Below are positions 1 to 7,418 of a stretch of 32,486 nt of DNA, piece by piece. The stretch lies in NCBI GenBank assembly GCA_021162545.1, contig JAGGYM010000004.1, positions 1-32,486 of the forward strand, in the 5' to 3' direction. The DNA comes from Dehalococcoidia bacterium. Its GTDB lineage: Bacteria; Chloroflexota; Dehalococcoidia; GIF9; AB-539-J10. Each line of letters opens with the position of its first letter. The stretch's first letter is position 1. The notes below the pieces were generated by a model. That model was not told the origin of the DNA and did not search any database. It saw only the letters and a program-made list of their open reading frames with translations. A program made the translations under genes and the position numbers.

Positions 1-438
1 CCCCACTCCCAGGTCACCCGTTTCCTCCCCCACCCCCACAGTACGGCAGTAAAGCGGGGAAAAAGCTTTGGGGTGTTTCTGCAGGGCCTGAGACAATCTC
101 AGGCCACCGCGAACGTCCCCAACCACATCAGCCACGATGCGCCTCAAATCGCGGTTGGCGATTTGCTCCTGCAATAACTCCAGAGCAGAGACGACATCGG
201 TACCCGTTTCCACCAGCAATGCCAGCTGCCTGGAAAACATGACGATCTCATGTGGATTTATTGGGGACAGGTTGATATTCAGCTTGCCCAGGTTGACAAA
301 GGGAGTAACCTGCTTCAGGCTGACGACCCGGTAACCACTCCCCCCCAGAAGACTCAGCGCCGCCGCCTCGCTGGAAGCGTCAACTTTACCTCTGACCATC
401 TTCCTGTTCTCGGTATAAGCTACATACTGAAAATCCAT
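1..438 (-). CDS. pilC: Type II secretion/type IV pilus inner-membrane protein F (PilC/GspF), N-terminal part
   Basis: This gene is not in the ORF track because it runs off the left edge. Reading the minus strand from an ATG at 438 gives 146 uninterrupted codons beginning MDFQYVAYTENRKMVRGK. The beginning has the family's usual opening, in which a substrate/tip segment with a GxxxA-like region precedes the first T2SSF domain. The stretch EIVMFSRQLALLVETGTDVV is the classic start of that domain (F-x-RQLA-x-L-x-xxG), followed by a GGLRLSQAL segment. The family forms the inner-membrane platform of pili and type II secretion systems and contacts the assembly ATPase. The start is supported by GGAGAAA six bases upstream, and the gene begins 19 bases after the pilB stop, so the two are one operon. 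The C-terminal membrane spans lie outside the window. PilC and GspF cannot be separated from this fragment. Confidence 0.9.
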   Translation of the reverse strand, partial: MDFQYVAYTENRKMVRGKVDASSEAAALSLLGGSGYRVVSLKQVTPFVNLGKLNINLSPINPHEIVMFSRQLALLVETGTDVVSALELLQEQIANRDLRRIVADVVGDVRGGLRLSQALQKHPKAFSPLYCRTVGVGEETGDLGVG

Positions 439-457
439 AGCGCTTTCTCCACTCAGC

Positions 458-2785
458 CTACTCGATGAAGTAAGCGTTGCGCAGCACCTCCGAGGGAGTG
501 GTGACGCCCTCCTTCACCTTGAGCATGCCATCCTTGAGCAGGGGCACCATCCCCTCATCAATTGCCTGCTTCCTGACCTCAGCAGTGCTGGCGTTCCTCA
601 ATATCTGCATCCTTATACTATCGCTCAAGGCCAGCACCTCAAATATTCCCGTTCTCCCCCTGTAGCCGGTATGAGAACACATCTCACAGCCTTTGCCATA
701 AAGGAACCTGGTTTTCTTTTCGCCCATTTCAGCGGTATAAGCCTGCCGCTCCATCAGGGGAACATCCGTTTTATTGACATGGCAGTCAGGACAAACGCGA
801 CGAACCATGCGCTGAGCCACCACCCCAATCAGCGCCGACGATACCAGGAAAGGCTCTACCCCAAGGTCGAGAAGGCGATAGATGACGCCCACGGCATCGT
901 TGGCATGAATGGAAGAGAGAACGAGATGTCCTGTTAATGCTGCCTGAATGGCTATCCCGGCAGTCTCGGCATCGCGGATTTCGCCTACCAGGACAACATC
1001 GGGGTCAAGTCGCAAGATAGACCTCAAGCCGCTGGCAAAGGTAAATCCCGCTTTGGGATTCACCTGCATCTGGTTTATGCTGCTGAAGCGATATTCTACC
1101 GGGTCTTCAATGGTAATTATATTCCGTGACGTTTTATCCAGCTGGTTGACCGCTGCATAGAGCGTGGTCGTCTTCCCCGCACCAGTAGGGCCACTGACCA
1201 GTATCATGCCAAAGGGAACCCTGAGCATCTTTTCAGCTTTCTCCAGTGCTCCAGGAGAAAAACCCAGCTGAGGCAAATCCATAACCGCCAGGGACTTATC
1301 CAGCAGGCGCAGAACGGTTGTCTCACCATAGACGGTGGGAGCAGTGGCAACGCGAACGTCTATCAGCCTCCCCTTGGACTCGGTAGAGAACTGGCCATCC
1401 TGAGGGCGCAGATGGTCGGCGATGTTCATGTCGGACATTATCTTGATGCGAGAAGTAAGAACGGGGTGTATTTTCAAAGGCAAAGACATGACCTCCCTGA
1501 GCGCGCCATCAACGCGATAGCGGACTCTCAACCTGTTCTCCTGAGGCTCAATGTGAATGTCGGAAGCTCTCGACACCAGGGCCTCATCAACGATAAGACG
1601 CAGGGCACTAGCTACAGGAGCATTGGATGTTGCCTCAACCAGGTCGGTATCTTCCTCCTCCTCTGCCATGGGCATCTGGGATATTTGCTCCTCCAGATGG
1701 CCAAAGCCCTTGTAGTTAAAGTCGATGGCCTCCATGATTTCCCTCTCGCCGGCAACTACGGGCTCTATCCTCATGCGGCTCTGCAGCCCCAGCGCCTCCA
1801 GGGCAAAGATATCGGAGGGATTGGCCATGGCTACATGCAGAACGTTATCCTCAACGCGCAATGGCATGGACTTGAACCTTCTCGCCATAACTTCGGGAAT
1901 CAGTTGCATTATCTCGGGCTCTACCTGTTGTTTTAACAGCCTTTCTTTCTTTGACTCCGGCACAGCCGTTAGTATTTCCTCAACGACAGCCTGAATATCG
2001 CTGGTTTCTTCCTCTGCTGAAAATGCCCCTTCAGCTTTGAGCTCAACAATAACCATTCCACGCCTTTCCACGAACTGCCTGGCCTCCGAAGTGAACCTGC
2101 CTGAAAGCAAGATGACTTTGTGGCGTATTCCTGCATCATAGGCCCTGGTATCAAATAAAGACACCTCATCCAGATTCACTTCCCCTCCAGAGGTCACCTT
2201 CACACCCACCCTGTGAATCAGGAAAACCTCGTCACATTCAGCCAGAATATCAAAGGTGTACTCGGTGCCGGATGCGCCCGTGAGCCGCGCTCTCTCTTCA
2301 GTCCTGTATCCCGAATTTTGCAGGGCATCTATAAATTCCTGCTTCGTGCTGAAGGCTTTAAAAACGCCCTTCTCAACCTGCCTTGCTGGCAGCGGCTCCT
2401 CAAGAAGCGCCTCCAGTTCCCCGGAATAGAAAACCGTCATCTTCTGCCTCTGCGCAAAATTGGCTGCTATGGAATCAAGCCTCTGGCTGGAAACGATGAT
2501 TTTATCCAGGATGCCGCAATCGTAGCACTTGCTATCGAAGTTGAATACATCCTCCAAGCCAACAACTTCTCCCTCGACATGGATAAAGGCCACGGCGACA
2601 GTATAGTTAATGAGGCCGTCATATTTATGCGCCAGCAAGTCGAAGAGGTGACTGGCGCCGGATTTGCCTTCAAGAGAGGCCTCCTTTTCCACCACATACC
2701 CCAACGCCTCCAGGCGCTCCAGAAATTTCACCAGAAGCTTATCCGTGCCAGCCTCTTCATGGTTGACATCTTCCGAAATTCGCAT
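458..2785 (-). CDS. pilB: Type IV pilus / type II secretion assembly ATPase (PilB/GspE) with duplicated N-terminal domain
   Basis: This is a hexameric ATPase that powers pilus or pseudopilus extension at the inner membrane. The C-terminal half has all family hallmarks: Walker A GPTGAGKTTT, the Asp-box/Walker B segment DPDVVLVGEIRD, the His box TGHLVLSSIHAND, and a CPDC...CEMC zinc tetracysteine. A T2SSE_N/MshEN-like segment (LIPEVMARRFKSMPLRVEDN) precedes it. The first ~270 residues are unusual. Two tandem copies of a ~110-residue module share GYxxE..A.L.G.SG....FD.LA, then GEV.L..V..FD...YD.GI..K.I..S, then a closing R..M.V. The ORF track starts at a TTG (2806). I prefer the ATG at 2785 because a TTGACA-16-TACTAT promoter lies directly on it; neither start has a good Shine-Dalgarno. 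The gene is co-directional with pilC downstream. PilB versus GspE is not resolvable here. Confidence 0.92.
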   Translation of the reverse strand: MRISEDVNHEEAGTDKLLVKFLERLEALGYVVEKEASLEGKSGASHLFDLLAHKYDGLINYTVAVAFIHVEGEVVGLEDVFNFDSKCYDCGILDKIIVSSQRLDSIAANFAQRQKMTVFYSGELEALLEEPLPARQVEKGVFKAFSTKQEFIDALQNSGYRTEERARLTGASGTEYTFDILAECDEVFLIHRVGVKVTSGGEVNLDEVSLFDTRAYDAGIRHKVILLSGRFTSEARQFVERRGMVIVELKAEGAFSAEEETSDIQAVVEEILTAVPESKKERLLKQQVEPEIMQLIPEVMARRFKSMPLRVEDNVLHVAMANPSDIFALEALGLQSRMRIEPVVAGEREIMEAIDFNYKGFGHLEEQISQMPMAEEEEDTDLVEATSNAPVASALRLIVDEALVSRASDIHIEPQENRLRVRYRVDGALREVMSLPLKIHPVLTSRIKIMSDMNIADHLRPQDGQFSTESKGRLIDVRVATAPTVYGETTVLRLLDKSLAVMDLPQLGFSPGALEKAEKMLRVPFGMILVSGPTGAGKTTTLYAAVNQLDKTSRNIITIEDPVEYRFSSINQMQVNPKAGFTFASGLRSILRLDPDVVLVGEIRDAETAGIAIQAALTGHLVLSSIHANDAVGVIYRLLDLGVEPFLVSSALIGVVAQRMVRRVCPDCHVNKTDVPLMERQAYTAEMGEKKTRFLYGKGCEMCSHTGYRGRTGIFEVLALSDSIRMQILRNASTAEVRKQAIDEGMVPLLKDGMLKVKEGVTTPSEVLRNAYFIE

Positions 2786-2794
2786 TCTACTTAC

Positions 2795-2822
2795 ATAGTA
2801 ACACAATGGAGTAACTTGTCAA
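2795..2822 (-). promoter_or_regulatory. Promoter of pilB (leaderless type)
   Basis: On the minus strand a perfect -35 TTGACA (2817-2822) is followed, after 16 bases, by TACTAT (2795-2800). The predicted transcription start (about 2788) is only a few bases before the ATG at 2785, so the mRNA would be leaderless or nearly so. The upstream TTG start at 2806 would lie inside the promoter and is therefore unlikely. Confidence 0.55.
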
Positions 2823-2910
2823 CACATTATAGTATATATCCAGCATGTACTTTAGTCCTTAATCTCGTCTCCTCCGTCTTTGCGAGGAGTGCAACGCAGC
2901 AATCCATAGT

Positions 2911-3024
2911 TGCCTCTTGCATGAGATTGCCACGGGGCTTCGCCCCTCGCAATGACAGGAAGAGAGCGTCAAGCAACAACCACTCCTTGTCTTTGCGCTG
3001 CCCCCCTCTCGTCTTTGCGAGGAG
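2911..3024. repeat. Direct repeat copy A with internal palindrome
   Basis: These 114 bases recur 189 bases downstream (3100-3213) with one mismatch (G at 3000 versus A at 3189). The copy contains the hairpin GGGGC-TTC-GCCCC (2934-2946) and the arm GAGATTGCC...CCTCGCAATGACA. It ends in GTCTTTGCGAGGAG, which also begins the 21-mer found at 2876-2896 and 3011-3031. The arms TTTGCGAGG... and ...CCTCGCAATGACA are imperfect inverted repeats. This resembles the dispersed, palindromic TTGCGAGG/CAATGAC repeat class known from many bacterial genomes; no transposase is present. Confidence 0.8.
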
Positions 3025-3099
3025 TGCAACGAAGTGGAACGACGTGGCAATCTCGTCCCCTTCTGCCTTTGCGAGAGGGTCAGCGAAGCAACCCCTGGC

Positions 3100-3213
3100 T
3101 GCCTCTTGCATGAGATTGCCACGGGGCTTCGCCCCTCGCAATGACAGGAAGAGAGCGTCAAGCAACAACCACTCCTTGTCTTTGCGCTACCCCCCTCTCG
3201 TCTTTGCGAGGAG
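3100..3213. repeat. Direct repeat copy B with internal palindrome
   Basis: This is the second copy of the 114-base unit, with the same GGGGC-TTC-GCCCC hairpin at 3123-3135. Identity stops exactly at 3213 after GTCTTTGCGAGGAG; what follows is the AT-rich promoter region of the surface-protein gene. The near-perfect identity of the copies suggests a recent duplication of part of the array. Confidence 0.8.
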
Positions 3214-3241
3214 CATTCTCCGTAAAACAAAAGGCAACATA

Positions 3242-3269
3242 TTGACAACACGAAAAGAGTAAGTAACAA
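3242..3269 (+). promoter_or_regulatory. Promoter of the surface beta-propeller gene (leaderless type)
   Basis: A perfect TTGACA (3242-3247) is followed, after 16 bases, by TAACAA (3264-3269, a weak -10 box). The ATG at 3281 is 11 bases further on, and no Shine-Dalgarno precedes it. The predicted transcript starts within a few bases of the ATG. Confidence 0.4.
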
Positions 3270-3280
3270 TACATATTGTA

Positions 3281-6200
3281 ATGACCAGAAAGAAACTCCT
3301 GACAGCTGGTCTGGGGGTGGTTCTAGTGCTGTCATTTCTCGGGCCCAGCATACCTCCGGGCAATAGCGAGGTTTCTGCCAATCCCGACAGGCTGAAATGG
3401 TCCGTCGTCGATACCCCCAGCGAGATAGACAACGTCGTGCTCTCGCCCAGCGAAGTGAGCGCGCTCGCCGTGGGCAGCAACGACGAGAACCTGTACGCCA
3501 TAGATATTCCCAACGAGGAAGTTTATCGCTCAAAAGACAGCGGCGTTACCTGGGATAACGACATGACCCAGAAACTAACAGCCGCAGGCGCCACGCTGCC
3601 CGCGTGGGACATAGCGGTAACGCCGGACACCGCAGACGGCGCAGACCTGGTAGCCGTGATCAGCGACAACAGGACGAAGGTTTATGTCTTCGACGCGGTG
3701 GCAGAGATATGGGAAGATGGTAATGTCCCCAACCTGGGAGGCCTGCTCATCTCCGACATCGCCTTCTCGAAAGAATATAATGGCACGGACCGATATCTGG
3801 CAATCGGCACAAGAAACCCGGACAGCTTTGCCAGCGGCGATGTCTGGATAATAAAGCTGGGCGGCATGGGAGCATGGGAAAGCACGGGACTAAATATGGA
3901 CGTAAGCGCGGTCTCCTTTTCCCCACAGTACGGAGATGACGGCGTCATCCTGTCCATAGCCAGCGACACCAGTGGAACATACCTGTGCAGCCGGCACAAG
4001 ACAGGAGGAACATGGATAGACGTAATGTCTCCAGTGGAGATAAAAGAGGACGATGCCTCACCCAAAGAGAATGAAATAATATTCTCCGATTCAGCACTGC
4101 CCTCGGAGCGCTATGCCAAGGGAGACGAATGGATTGTCTATGCGGGTTATTGCTCCAGCACCGGCGCCGACGATGCCTATCGCCTGGAACATGCGGCAGG
4201 GCTGGAAGGCGCCACGGTCAAGAGAATGAACGTCAACGGTGACGAGAAAGCTTCCCTGGCTTCAATTAACTACGGCAGTGGCAGACTTATGGCGGGAGAA
4301 GTGCCCGGAGATAAAGACACCGCCAGCGCTCTAATCCATATCTGCTCCAACCCGGATGGGGACTTTCCCGAGTGGGAATCTCCGTCCGAAGCGCCAACGG
4401 GAGGCGCTGTTTCAGGGCGCGCCAACGCACAGGTGCACTGGGGCAGCACAGCGAGAAAGGCCTACTGCGGCACCAGCACCAATTACGTGGAGAGCGCTGC
4501 CGGCTGGGCGAACATGGACACATCCGCCCCCGCCGGCCCCTGGCGAGGGGAAGCGCACGATGAAAGCGCCCTGTCCCTCAGCGAAGATAGAGGCAATTCC
4601 TGGAACCAGCTCAGCCTGATAGATACCCTTATGGCCTACCTCGCCGGCTACGCTCTGTCCGCAGACAACGAAGTCCTCTATCTGGCCTCGGAAGGCAGTG
4701 ATTTCGACAGCGTATGGCGCAGCGAAAGCCCCGACCTGGCGCATCTGGGGCAGGTATGGCAGAGGGTGCTCTGCCTGCCAAACAACGGCGACGTCATATT
4801 GAGAGCCACTCCAGAGGGCAGCCCCGAAGATGCCATTTTCTGCGCGACAGTGGATAGCAACTACGCCGTTTCCTCCCATGATAAAGGAGAAACGTGGCAA
4901 CCAATCTGGGATTGCCCCCACATAACCGACCTGTCCGTCGTCAACAATAAGATAGTTTACATTCTGGACGACAACGTGGTGCACAAATACATCTGCGATG
5001 AGGAACTGTGGGACGGCACCTGGGAATGGAAGAGAGATATGGACACCGGTCTCCTCTACGCCTACATTATTATCACGCATGGAGAGAACTCCATTTTTGT
5101 CGCAGAAGATACGGACGGGGAGGGCCAGATAGCTTATTCCTTCGACGGGGGAGAATCTTTTCAATACACTCCGGCCGTACCAGACAGCGGAGACATACGA
5201 ATTGCCCTCGACGAAGAATTCAGCAATAACCGCATTCTCTATGCCACCAGAAGCGAGGGTGAAATCTATCGCTGGACAATCAAAGGCAGCACCGAGTGGG
5301 CCAACCTGAACCCTCCACACCTGGGCTTTTACGGCCTGGCAGAAAAGAGCGACACCCTCTACGGAGCCTACGACTCCGGCGTTGCCCGCACCCTCGTTCC
5401 ACACATGAGAACAATCGAGCCCATCGACTGGGACAGCCTCGAACTGGGACTGGCCGGCGGCGTCTCCTTCAAACCCGGTTCGTTAAAGGCAACGCGGGGT
5501 GCGGCCATAGACCTGTGGGCCGTTGACGCGCACAATTACGACTTCCAAAATAAAAGCGGATGCCTCTGGATTTACTCCGATACCCTCGTCCTGCGGACGC
5601 CATGGCCTACATCACCGGCGCTGGGTGAGCTGCTGACCTGCGACATCTGCACCTGCACCGCCAGGGGATTTTCCTTTCACTGGCAAGCGCTGCCGGAAAC
5701 ACTGAAATACGAGGTATGGATAGCGCTGGACGAAAAATTTGCCGTGATAGTACTGCAGCAAGACAATATTATTCCTGATAATCTACTCAACCCGTCATGG
5801 AATATCCTTCCCGAGACATTTCGCTTCGTTTGCGGACAGACCTATTACTGGAAGGTAAGAAGCTGTGCAGTCTGTGGAGGCGAGATAGTTCACAGCAGAT
5901 GGTCTCCCCCGATGCACTTCACGGTAAAACCATGTTCCTCCATAGAACAGATGCACACCGCCCCCATCTTGAAAACTCCCGCGAACGGCGCCACCAACGT
6001 TGACCGCTCGCCGAATTTCACCTGGATTGGTTTCTCCGACACGACAATATATGAATTCATCCTGGCCCGCGACGCCAGCTTAACGCAGGTAGTGGTCAAA
6101 GAGGAGGTGCCCACCGCGGCATACCAGTATAACGGCAAACTCGACTGGAACACGACCTACTTCTGGCAGGTAAGAGCGCTCGAACCGGTACCCAGCGAGG

Positions 6201-6415
6201 CCGCCACAGCATCCTTTACCGTGATGGCTGAACCCTCACCCCCCATCCCCATCAATCTACCCCCACCACCAGTGGCGCCTCCATGGGCCTGGCCCCTGAT
6301 TGGAGGGCTGTCTGCCTTGAGCATGGCCGTTATCGCGCTCTGTATCAGAGAGGGTCGGCGCCATGCCCTACCCCGCCAGAAGGCAGAGAGAAAAGCACCC
6401 GTGTACCACTACTGA
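3281..6415 (+). CDS. Large exported, membrane-anchored beta-propeller (BNR/Asp-box) surface protein
   Basis: This protein of 1044 residues has an N-terminal signal peptide (MTRKKLLTAGLGVVLVLSFLG). Most of it is beta-rich with scattered Asp-box (BNR/sortilin-type) motifs S-x-D-x-G-x-[TS]-[WF]: SKDSGVTW (about residue 85), SEDRGNSW (about 433), SHDKGETW (about 530) and SFDGGESF (about 620). These indicate a multi-bladed propeller. Two fibronectin-III/Ig-like modules follow; the second begins PILKTPANGATNV and ends near TYFWQVRALE. A proline-rich linker (NLPPPPVAPPWAWP) leads to one membrane span and a basic tail (REGRRH...RQKAERK), so the bulk faces outside. A Cys-rich patch (CDICTCTA) may form disulfides. 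The role is unknown; binding, S-layer-like or adhesive functions are possible. There are no catalytic residues I can assign. Confidence 0.85.
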   Translation: MTRKKLLTAGLGVVLVLSFLGPSIPPGNSEVSANPDRLKWSVVDTPSEIDNVVLSPSEVSALAVGSNDENLYAIDIPNEEVYRSKDSGVTWDNDMTQKLTAAGATLPAWDIAVTPDTADGADLVAVISDNRTKVYVFDAVAEIWEDGNVPNLGGLLISDIAFSKEYNGTDRYLAIGTRNPDSFASGDVWIIKLGGMGAWESTGLNMDVSAVSFSPQYGDDGVILSIASDTSGTYLCSRHKTGGTWIDVMSPVEIKEDDASPKENEIIFSDSALPSERYAKGDEWIVYAGYCSSTGADDAYRLEHAAGLEGATVKRMNVNGDEKASLASINYGSGRLMAGEVPGDKDTASALIHICSNPDGDFPEWESPSEAPTGGAVSGRANAQVHWGSTARKAYCGTSTNYVESAAGWANMDTSAPAGPWRGEAHDESALSLSEDRGNSWNQLSLIDTLMAYLAGYALSADNEVLYLASEGSDFDSVWRSESPDLAHLGQVWQRVLCLPNNGDVILRATPEGSPEDAIFCATVDSNYAVSSHDKGETWQPIWDCPHITDLSVVNNKIVYILDDNVVHKYICDEELWDGTWEWKRDMDTGLLYAYIIITHGENSIFVAEDTDGEGQIAYSFDGGESFQYTPAVPDSGDIRIALDEEFSNNRILYATRSEGEIYRWTIKGSTEWANLNPPHLGFYGLAEKSDTLYGAYDSGVARTLVPHMRTIEPIDWDSLELGLAGGVSFKPGSLKATRGAAIDLWAVDAHNYDFQNKSGCLWIYSDTLVLRTPWPTSPALGELLTCDICTCTARGFSFHWQALPETLKYEVWIALDEKFAVIVLQQDNIIPDNLLNPSWNILPETFRFVCGQTYYWKVRSCAVCGGEIVHSRWSPPMHFTVKPCSSIEQMHTAPILKTPANGATNVDRSPNFTWIGFSDTTIYEFILARDASLTQVVVKEEVPTAAYQYNGKLDWNTTYFWQVRALEPVPSEAATASFTVMAEPSPPIPINLPPPPVAPPWAWPLIGGLSALSMAVIALCIREGRRHALPRQKAERKAPVYHY

Positions 6416-6501
6416 TACCGACCCCCACGACCCGGCTTGGCTATGTTCACCTTCATCCAAGGCGTAAACGCGTTCATTATTCACAAAAAAACCAGCAGCT
6501 A

Positions 6502-6532
6502 TTGACAAAAAAACCCCCTCTGGTGGTAGACT
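6502..6532 (+). promoter_or_regulatory. Candidate promoter of the winged-helix gene
   Basis: TTGACA (6502-6507) and TAGACT (6527-6532) are separated by 19 bases, slightly long. The same GGTAG-x-CTA -10 context recurs at the tat promoter. The TTG start at 6568 is preceded by GGGGAGAGG (6552-6560). Confidence 0.4.
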
Positions 6533-6567
6533 AGTACTGGTACCATAGTCAGGGGAGAGGAAAAAGA

Positions 6568-6849
6568 TTGAACCAGCGCAGGTCTAACATCGAGATAATA
6601 GCTGATATGCTCAGGGTGGGGGAGAACGGCGCCGGCAAGACAGAGATTATGTACAGCGCCAACATGAGCTACAGCCAGCTTCAGAAGTATCTCAGTTTTC
6701 TCCTGAGCCATGGACTCATTAGCAAGGTGGCGGTGGGAAATCCCGTGGTGACATACCACGTGACCGACAAAGGAGAAAAGCTGCTCAAGAACATAAACAA
6801 CATAATGGAAATACTTGAGTTCTCGAATGAAAACAGGTCCTGGTTCTGA
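6568..6849 (+). CDS. Small winged-helix transcriptional regulator (HTH_45/ArnR1-like)
   Basis: This 93-residue protein starts at TTG, supported by the strong Shine-Dalgarno GGGGAGAGG seven bases upstream. The order of elements fits a winged helix. RSNIEIIADMLR is helix 1; GKTEIMYSANMSYSQLQKYLSFL is the helix-turn-helix with recognition helix; LLSHGLI followed by VVTYHVTDKGEKLL is the wing with the characteristic Y-x-[VL]-T-x-x-G. The family is common in archaea and in Chloroflexota and usually acts as a DNA-binding regulator without a ligand domain. It is followed after 65 bases by the ribbon-helix-helix gene on the same strand. The target is unknown. Confidence 0.85.
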   Translation: MNQRRSNIEIIADMLRVGENGAGKTEIMYSANMSYSQLQKYLSFLLSHGLISKVAVGNPVVTYHVTDKGEKLLKNINNIMEILEFSNENRSWF

Positions 6850-6883
6850 GTATTTCTTCTCTACCGTGAGAAAAATAAAGTGC

Positions 6884-6902
6884 AAGGAGTGCTATGAAAT
6901 GA
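6884..6902 (+). promoter_or_regulatory. Shine-Dalgarno plus two-codon minigene upstream of the ribbon-helix-helix gene
   Basis: The sequence AAGGAG-TGCT-ATG-AAA-TGA gives a well-placed ribosome site followed by a start, one lysine codon and a stop. It ends 12 bases before the real ATG at 6915, which has its own AGGGGTGA. It could be accidental or a translational-coupling device. Confidence 0.3.
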
Positions 6903-6914
6903 AAGGGGTGACAC

Positions 6915-7226
6915 ATGTCTGAGAAAAGAATGCTAATAGTGGATGCTGAACTGGTAAAGCGGGTAGAGGAAAACCGCGGTGACATGAGCTATTCTGAATT
7001 TATCAACTTCCTCATCGACAAACAGCTAAAGGGAGAAGTCAAGAATCAGGATGACATCGTAACGCGGGAGGAATTCCACCAGTTCCAGGAAGGAGCAAAA
7101 GAGCTGCTGCGCAGTTTCCTGGACTTCTTCATCAACTACGGGCTTGAACTGGGCAAGCAGCCCAGAGACGAGGAATTCGAACAGCTAACGCAGAAATTGC
7201 GCGCCCTGAGTAATTCGAAAAAGTAG
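6915..7226 (+). CDS. Ribbon-helix-helix-like small protein
   Basis: This protein has 103 residues. The N-terminal part (KRMLIVDAELVKRVEENRG, then MSYSEFINFLIDKQL) matches the pattern of a ribbon-helix-helix DNA-binding domain: a short beta strand, a helix, a turn with S-x-S-E-F-I, and a second helix. The remainder is a charged, probably helical region (EEFHQFQEGAKELLRSFLDFFINYGLELG) that could be a dimerization or partner-binding part. The start is supported by AGGGGTGACAC-ATG. It sits 65 bases downstream of the winged-helix gene and ends inside the 5' arm of a terminator hairpin, so the two regulators probably form a small operon. No toxin gene is adjacent. The function is not known. Confidence 0.75.
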   Translation: MSEKRMLIVDAELVKRVEENRGDMSYSEFINFLIDKQLKGEVKNQDDIVTREEFHQFQEGAKELLRSFLDFFINYGLELGKQPRDEEFEQLTQKLRALSNSKK

Positions 7227-7250
7227 CGCGGTCCTCAAAAACCGCGCTTT
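7225..7250 (+). terminator. Rho-independent-like terminator
   Basis: AGCGCGGT (7225-7232) pairs perfectly with ACCGCGCT (7241-7248) around the loop CCTCAAAA. It is followed by a short T run. The stem overlaps the stop codon of the ribbon-helix-helix gene. Confidence 0.75.
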
Positions 7251-7276
7251 CCTCCACTTCCCCCACCCTCTCCAGC

Positions 7277-7306
7277 TTCAAATAGAACTATCTTCTAGAA
7301 CATAAT
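7277..7306 (+). promoter_or_regulatory. Candidate promoter of the GH3-family gene
   Basis: TTCAAA (7277-7282) and CATAAT (7301-7306) are 18 bases apart. Transcription from here would give a leader of about 105 bases that includes the hairpin at 7363-7391. Confidence 0.4.
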
Positions 7307-7362
7307 CTCTTCCCAACGGAATCAAGGCATGTCATAGTGTTTCCAGGCTAATAAATTTCCAA

Positions 7363-7391
7363 CTCTGCCATCTCTCGCGAGACAGGCAGAG
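7363..7391 (+). promoter_or_regulatory. Extended hairpin in the GH3 leader
   Basis: CTCTGCC (7363-7369) pairs perfectly with GGCAGAG (7385-7391). Inside it TCTC (7371-7374) pairs with GAGA (7379-7382) around TCGC. The structure ends 28 bases before the ATG and just before the Shine-Dalgarno AGGAGGTG. It could protect or regulate the leader, or bind a protein as DNA. Confidence 0.45.
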
Positions 7392-7418
7392 CAGTGAAAA
7401 AAGCACAGGAGGTGCACG

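Larger units (their letters stand above)
2807..3280. other. Divergent intergenic region holding palindromic repeats and two promoters
   Basis: This 474-base gap lies between the divergent pilB and surface-protein genes. About 2876-3213 is filled by GC-rich palindromic repeat units, with TTGACA-type promoters at both edges (2795-2822 minus, 3242-3269 plus). ORF-track entries here (for example 2827..3168 minus) are read from the repeat, whose translation contains the same SLRGAKPRGNLMQEA string twice. I do not consider them genes. Confidence 0.8.

Noticed and set aside
2827-3168. 113-codon ORF with repeated SLRGAKPRGNLMQEA
   Set aside because: The repeat of the peptide follows from the DNA repeat. 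This translation is typical of dispersed palindromic elements, not of a protein.
2876-3213. CRISPR-like array
   Set aside because: The repeats are long, only two full copies exist, they contain hairpins of a dispersed type, there are no regular spacers and no cas genes.
2213-3262. 349-codon plus-strand ORF
   Set aside because: It is antisense to pilB over most of its length and then reads through the repeat array, giving the same peptide twice. No domain and no ribosome site.
4412-5404. 330-codon minus-strand ORF
   Set aside because: It is the shadow of the GC-rich surface-protein gene. The plus-strand product has a signal peptide, Asp boxes and an anchor, whereas this one has no recognisable features.
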